Of a DNA stretch of 64,000 bases, positions 58,715 to 64,000 are shown piece after piece. Numbering within the stretch: the stretch's first letter is position 1; each line of letters opens with the position of its first letter. A program made the translations under genes and the position numbers. The notes under the pieces are model-generated. The model searched no databases. It was given only the letters and a program-made list of their open reading frames with translations, and was not told the origin of the DNA. This DNA comes from Antedon bifida (lineage: Eukaryota; Echinodermata; Crinoidea; Comatulida; Antedonidae): assembly GCA_963402885.1 (NCBI GenBank), contig OY727094.1:33358501-33422500 (forward strand), in the 5' to 3' direction.

Positions 58715-60617
58715 ATTTTTCCAGGTTACTTGAAACAACAAACGTCGCGGTTTTCCATTCCACGAAACCATAACTGTGTTAAATCATGGAGGAAAAAATA
58801 ATTAATTTAATTTATTTTTTCCTCCATGGTTAAATCCAAAGCATGATTAAAAAAGACAGAAAATAGAATAGAGGATGCAGTTTTGAGTTCATTTACATTT
58901 CATATTTAGGTTAATCAGTTATCATAAGTGGACTTTCGAATTAACGAGACAGAAATCGGATCTCTAAATCCTATTGGACAAGGATTATCCGTATCAAGCT
59001 GTAATCCTTTTGTCCTTGAAAATTATTATATTATTTGGAGTCAAGTCGCTTGGAATATAAAAAATAATCAAAACGGAAATGCAGAGCTATAATAGTGATG
59101 GTTGTGGTTACGTACATAGTTATATCACGGATAAATAAAATGACCATGGTTATGTAATGCCCAGTCATTTATTTTTTGGTCCAGGTGGTAAGACCGTGTT
59201 TATTTAGATATGAGCAAATAAGAAGAGATGGAGAGTTATTTAGACCTACTGTTTTTTTTATAGACGGTTAAAACAATAATTTATATGTAGAATAATATAA
59301 TTTTACAAAATGCTACAGTACATTTTTTTTTTTTTTCTCTCTTTTGTGGTTAACCACCACCTTTATTCATTCAATATTTCATACATATCTCGTTCACATT
59401 TCATTTTCATACATTAAATTTCTATTTTCTACTTTTTTCGTTATTTTCTGATTTTTACTCTTTTAACCTTTATACATATAGTGTTTTGATTATATGCATA
59501 CAAAAACCATAAACATCTACACTTCATTTTGTACATGATATAATACTGTACATTTTAAAATACAAATATGGATGCCACTTATAAGTTACAACATGCCTCA
59601 ATTATCGACATGTGATACTTCTCCCCTATATCGATGGGTAATAATTAATATCAATATGATATTAGTCCACAATCTAATTGATTGTATATTCTTCCCTGCT
59701 TTTACATTGCTCCGTGAAATGTTATGATTTTTTTTTCATGTTTTCCTTCTGGAATTCTGAAATAGGTTATTGAACTTCGGCACTGAAAAGCATTACGTGT
59801 GTATTCCATTCATTGATGACGCAGATATATTGAATGACCATTACATTTTCTCATCATTGTTTTAATTGATTGTGCAATCACTGGTGGTGGATCGTCGGAA
59901 CAGAATATTACCCATAGTGCACCACAGTAAAAGGGTTACTAAGAGTCGTTTGAAACGTATGCATTATCAACCGTAGCCCTATATCGTTGAATACCCTCAC
60001 ACTATGCAGTCCCTCCCAATTTTTAGATAAACTTCATTGGCCCAAATATTCCAATACACAAAAGTAACTTAGCCTAGAAATCTCTATTTACAAACTAAAT
60101 ATAGATGTGATCTTTCATAACACAATTTTGAAACAGATGCAATAAGGCCTACAAAATTCCAAACAATACAGTACATCTCCAAATTGAAATAATCTATATT
60201 GCAATAAATATAAAAGTATCAGATTAGAAAGTACAATTACAAATTACAGAGCATGAAACAACATAATATCACAGAAAGATCTTTGAACTTTAAATGGATT
60301 TTTCTAAACCACATTAGTGAGGATCATCGGAAAGGAAAGGTTTCCTTTTAAATCATATTAGTTATTTAAACAATGAGTACCATCGATGCAGTTTTAGATT
60401 TAGAAACCAATAATGATTCTACGAAATTACTTCATTTGTATATATAACCTGGTTGGAATTGGTAGTATAATTAGCCGAACTGGAACAATTCCTAGAAAAT
60501 ACCGGATTTATTGTCATAGTACTACTAAATTAGATACATAATAGACTATAATCGAACAAAACGTTGAACCTTAGATGTTCTTTTAAAACGGTGTCAGTCG
60601 GGAATAAGAAACACTGT

Positions 60618-60722
60618 TTTTGGTTGCGAAGCAAGGATGAACACGCAGACGCATATCACGAGTCGTCAGTTGTCATTGGTCAATTTCCCAGTGTTGCACC
60701 TACGTCATAGTTATCCTAGTTA
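60618..60722. mobile_element. MITE family A, doubtful remnant A19
   Basis: Only GTTGTCATTGGTCAATTTCC and a few CG-containing blocks match the family. Confidence 0.35.
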
Positions 60723-61682
60723 CATAGCATAATTTAGCCTATTGTGTTTTACCCACTGGAAGTAATAATTTAAAATAAGGCCAATTGTCAGAAGAAACGA
60801 AGAAATATGACTACATTTATTGCAATGATGTCTTTTAATTGTGCGGCACGTTATTATGACTAGGTCTAAATAGAACAATTAATGACATGACATTAACAAT
60901 TTGGTCGATTCTTGCAAATATCATTCAGGAAAAGTATTATGATTTAATTTTGGGGTTTAAAAAAAACATTGTAAATAAAAAGTAGGCCTCTAAAACCATA
61001 ATGAATGAAGTCAGAACGTGAGAACTAGCAAATCAAAAACTTTTTTATTAATTATTCTTGAGTGCATTACTGGGTCTGGTTCAATCGCCAATCTTTATAT
61101 TTGTATTACATCACAGGTGACATCCATCCATCCATCCGTCCACAGCCGACTACTTTCATTTTACGATTCTCTCCTCAATCTCAGTTCCAAGGAAATGTTC
61201 AATTAGTACATTAAGACTCTACGGATATACTGTAGTGAAGAGTTGCTAGTTTGCACTCCAGACACCCGTCAACTTATAATGCTTTCGATTTCTTTAATAC
61301 AATTTTAAACTCCTGAGTTTTTAAAAATTACTGCTATTCTTCTTCTTTGGCCCTTACGTAACCCTAATGTTCATAGTGAAAATGACGTCATTAATGATCA
61401 AGTCATTATACAACATCCATATAAAATAGGGTAACAATTACATTTTAACGTTTCTAACTAACTGCCCTCCTTATTTTAATCTTGGAAATAGCATAATAAG
61501 AAATTATTCGCTATTATCATAATTTGGAGGGGGAATGACGTCATAGTATAATGAATAGCGCGGCATCTCTATGAAGTTCTTTTTAATACGAGGTATGATA
61601 GATAGGAAATGATTCACTCTTCCATGTGTTAATTAAAGTGCTAATTGCTCTAAAGTCCTGATTACATGAGTCTGTGGACAAA

Positions 61683-61845
61683 ATCTCTGTCTACACTATC
61701 AAATTAGTTTGGCAAAAACATGTGTGATGCGCCCAAATATGGTAGTAATATACCCAAATATGGTAGTGTGATATGATATCATCATGTCCATATATGGGCA
61801 CATCACATTACACATCACATAAAGTTTGATAGTGAAGACAATGCT
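61683..61845. mobile_element. MITE family B, copy B8
   Basis: ATCTCTGTCTACACTATC at the left; GTTTGATAGTGAAGACAATGCT at the right; centre ATCATGTCCATATATGGGCA. Confidence 0.7.
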
Positions 61846-63452
61846 TTATACAGCATACAGATACACCTTCAGTCATGATTCAGTCACATTTGGTATGCTA
61901 TCCTGAATTGATAGAATGTTGAAGTTATGCGACTGCAGTATGTCTTTATTTTTAAATCAGGCATGCAGATACTGCTTTTGATTATGAGTGTTTAATGGCG
62001 CGGTTAGAATTATCCTAAAAGAAAGAAGCAGACTACTATATGATTCTCAAAGGAGCTTGTCATCCTGTATTTCATCTTCACGGGAAATGATCGGATTGAG
62101 ATTGAACAATTTTGACCTTTGACACTTCCATTATTCACTACGTTTTCTTACCTTTCTAGATTTAATTTGTTACACCCAATAAAAACATTTCCGAAATGTA
62201 ATAAAAGTGGAAAAATTAATCACAAACATCGACCAATTCACAATTCGGACGCGGGTAAAAATGATCATCCAATTTCCAGTGAAGATGACGCGTTTTAAAC
62301 ATGTGCCCACGCGTTCAAACTCTTTGTGACATTTTTATTTAATGCGGATACGGGATCGCACACGAGGGAATGCGTTTTATAAAACGTTTTGCCCACTGCT
62401 GGTGATATTTTTGTATGAATGTTCTCTTGCCCACGCATTTTAATTTGTTAATGGCATTTTTAAAATTATCTACCGTATTCTCTGGTCAATGAGAAAATTA
62501 GAAACTTCCTAACTCCATTTACTTGAGTCACCATTATATTTCTTGAGGATAGAGTAAGGTAATGCCTTTATCTACTATTGCTATGTTAGGCTAATATTTT
62601 TAGAGGGCGCAACGTATATTTTTATTTTTATAGCAAAGTACACCATCTTTGTTTATAGTGAATAATTTGACGTTAGAGGGCGTTTATGCACAGCAAGGTC
62701 TTTACGTACCAGGTATCTGATTGGTCGAAAGTTTTGGAATAAGACATTATCGGTCAATTAATACTCACTCAACAATGATACAATACCACAAGTATTATAG
62801 GTTACTACAGTTACATACATACATACAGCTTGTTACAAACTGAGATGATATGTTGTGTCGTGCAGAATAAAAAATACGTAAACCTTAGTATATTAAGAAC
62901 TTGTAAGTTTATTCAAACAATTTAAAAATACAATCAAAAGAACAAATACTGAATCCTCCGTATACAAAGTCAAACAAATACATGCGGAAATTTATTTAAA
63001 TAGAAATATATAGAATTATATATAGATTTATTTAAGTAGAAATGTTATTTTACATAATCTCAGAATACATACAAACTATTTACATCATTTTGAAAACAAT
63101 CGATGTAAACATACTTTAAAATGTACACTTTTATTTATTTAAATGAAAGTATTAGTTGATTAGTAGATTAAAGTGCACAACTCATTCTCCTTTGTATGTG
63201 AATTACTGTTTACATCTATTATTAACACAATCGCTATTCAAAATAAAATCTCAATGACGTATAAACAATTTACCAATGCGCATGCGCAGTTTGAATGTGT
63301 ATAATATAGGATGTAACCCTGCATCCGTACACTGGCATTATTTTGTTTGATGAATCAAAGCAAAAACAAAATAATAACAATCAAAATTAAAAATTAATGT
63401 CACTGAAAGTGAACTCGAAACAGGTATTGCAATGTTTAAAAGGAATGGTTAT

Positions 63453-64000
63453 CTAAGACAGATAAAGAAGGGCTAATGAGATAAATGAAAGAAGGCCGGC
63501 TGTGTGTGATACTGCAGAGCTTGTGAACGCCGATTCTGGGTCGATGTACCGCCTAACCGTATTGCAGCCTAAAAATTCACGAGGGAAATTCTTTGGATAT
63601 CCACGTTCAACCTGCAAATCCACGTTGTTGAATTTCCAGTACTCCTGTCCTCGGATGAAGTAAGTGAATCCTGTAAAACCATACACAAATACGTTAATAT
63701 TACTGTAACATTGATAGAGAATTCATAATTACATTCTGCTTTGAAATTTAGGAAAATTCAATTACAATGAAAGTGATACACAAACGTAAAAAGGTTAAAG
63801 TTCATACCTTGGTATGGGAATGCAGCATCAACACTTGACGGTACCCCTTTCCAATGTTTGCGAATGTTTTTAGGATATCCATTATCAACGCTTTTCTTTT
63901 TTTCATCATATCTCCAATATCTACTACCCCTGAATACATACGTCTTGCCGTTACTTGGAAAGACAAATGCTGCGTCGATATCTTGGGGCAGACCGATGCT
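63453..64000 (-). CDS. Second matrix metalloproteinase, C-terminal exons only (partial)
   Basis: Two coding segments are visible: 64000-63808 (enters from the right edge) and 63670-63453 (last exon, TAG stop). They join GT/AG in phase 1. The visible 136 residues cover hemopexin blades: [19 protein letters not shown], then [28 protein letters not shown] and [14 protein letters not shown], and the closing cysteine in FLGCNTV. After it comes a Ser/Thr-rich stem and a hydrophobic tail ([13 protein letters not shown]) ending at the stop, again suggesting a GPI signal. Blade sequences parallel those of the gene at 45748-56618 (YTYFIKGRQYYRYDN), so the two are probably paralogues. They are convergent, separated by 6.8 kb. 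The catalytic part lies outside the window. Confidence 0.88.

Larger units (their letters stand above)
56619..63452. other. Gene-free interval between convergent metalloproteinases
   Basis: AT-rich; no coding exon I can support. Contains MITE copies A17 (58393), A18 (58564), a weak A19 (60618) and B8 (61683), and a (CATC)n-like run near 61130. The 143-codon minus frame at 57565-57996 has no recognisable motif. Confidence 0.5.

Overview
This is intron-rich, AT-rich animal nuclear DNA. Short conserved exons with GT/AG boundaries, whole animal gene families (SLC17, SLC22, Lifeguard/TMBIM, matrix metalloproteinases, C22orf39/PANTS), tRNA-derived SINEs, a LINE remnant and many small inverted-repeat elements all fit a marine invertebrate. 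The recurrent palindrome TAGGCCTA and the gene content make an echinoderm-like deuterostome my best guess, but this is inference. All gene models below were built by hand from splice sites, reading phase and family similarity.

Layout. Positions 1-4222 (minus): 5' part of a long, low-complexity gene I do not recognise; it runs off the left edge. 4689-6966 (plus): four-exon PANTS/C22orf39 homologue, head-to-head with the first gene. 7528-13621 and 15760-21179 (minus): two intact ten-exon SLC17 (sialin/phosphate-anion type) transporter genes in tandem. 24540-29126 (minus): a nine-exon Lifeguard (TMBIM) gene whose stop codon lies in a satellite array. 31124-36624 and 38056-43604 (plus): two intact nine-exon SLC22 organic-ion transporter genes; the duplicated block includes upstream non-coding exons and 3' flanks. 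45748-56618 (plus): a complete seven-exon matrix metalloproteinase with a C-terminal hydrophobic tail suggesting a GPI anchor. 63453-64000 (minus): the last exons of a second, convergent metalloproteinase of the same kind.

Three unrelated families are therefore each locally duplicated in 64 kb. No pathway joining them is evident; they share membrane localisation (transporters, a multi-pass regulator of cell death/calcium, cell-surface proteases), but the grouping may be chance.

The non-coding space is packed with short inverted-repeat elements. I separate at least six families by their ends: A (AGCTTGGTTCCCACT ends), B (AGCTCTGTCTACACTATC ends), E and F, all flanked by TWA duplications as expected for PIF/Harbinger-type transposition, and C and D flanked by TTAA as for piggyBac-type transposition. 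Minisatellites, a 14-bp satellite, a 20-bp tandem array and two long perfect hairpins lie in introns. I found no new enzymatic or defence system. The most notable observations are the MITE landscape, the satellite-supplied stop codon, the paired cysteine loss in PANTS and the intronic hairpins.
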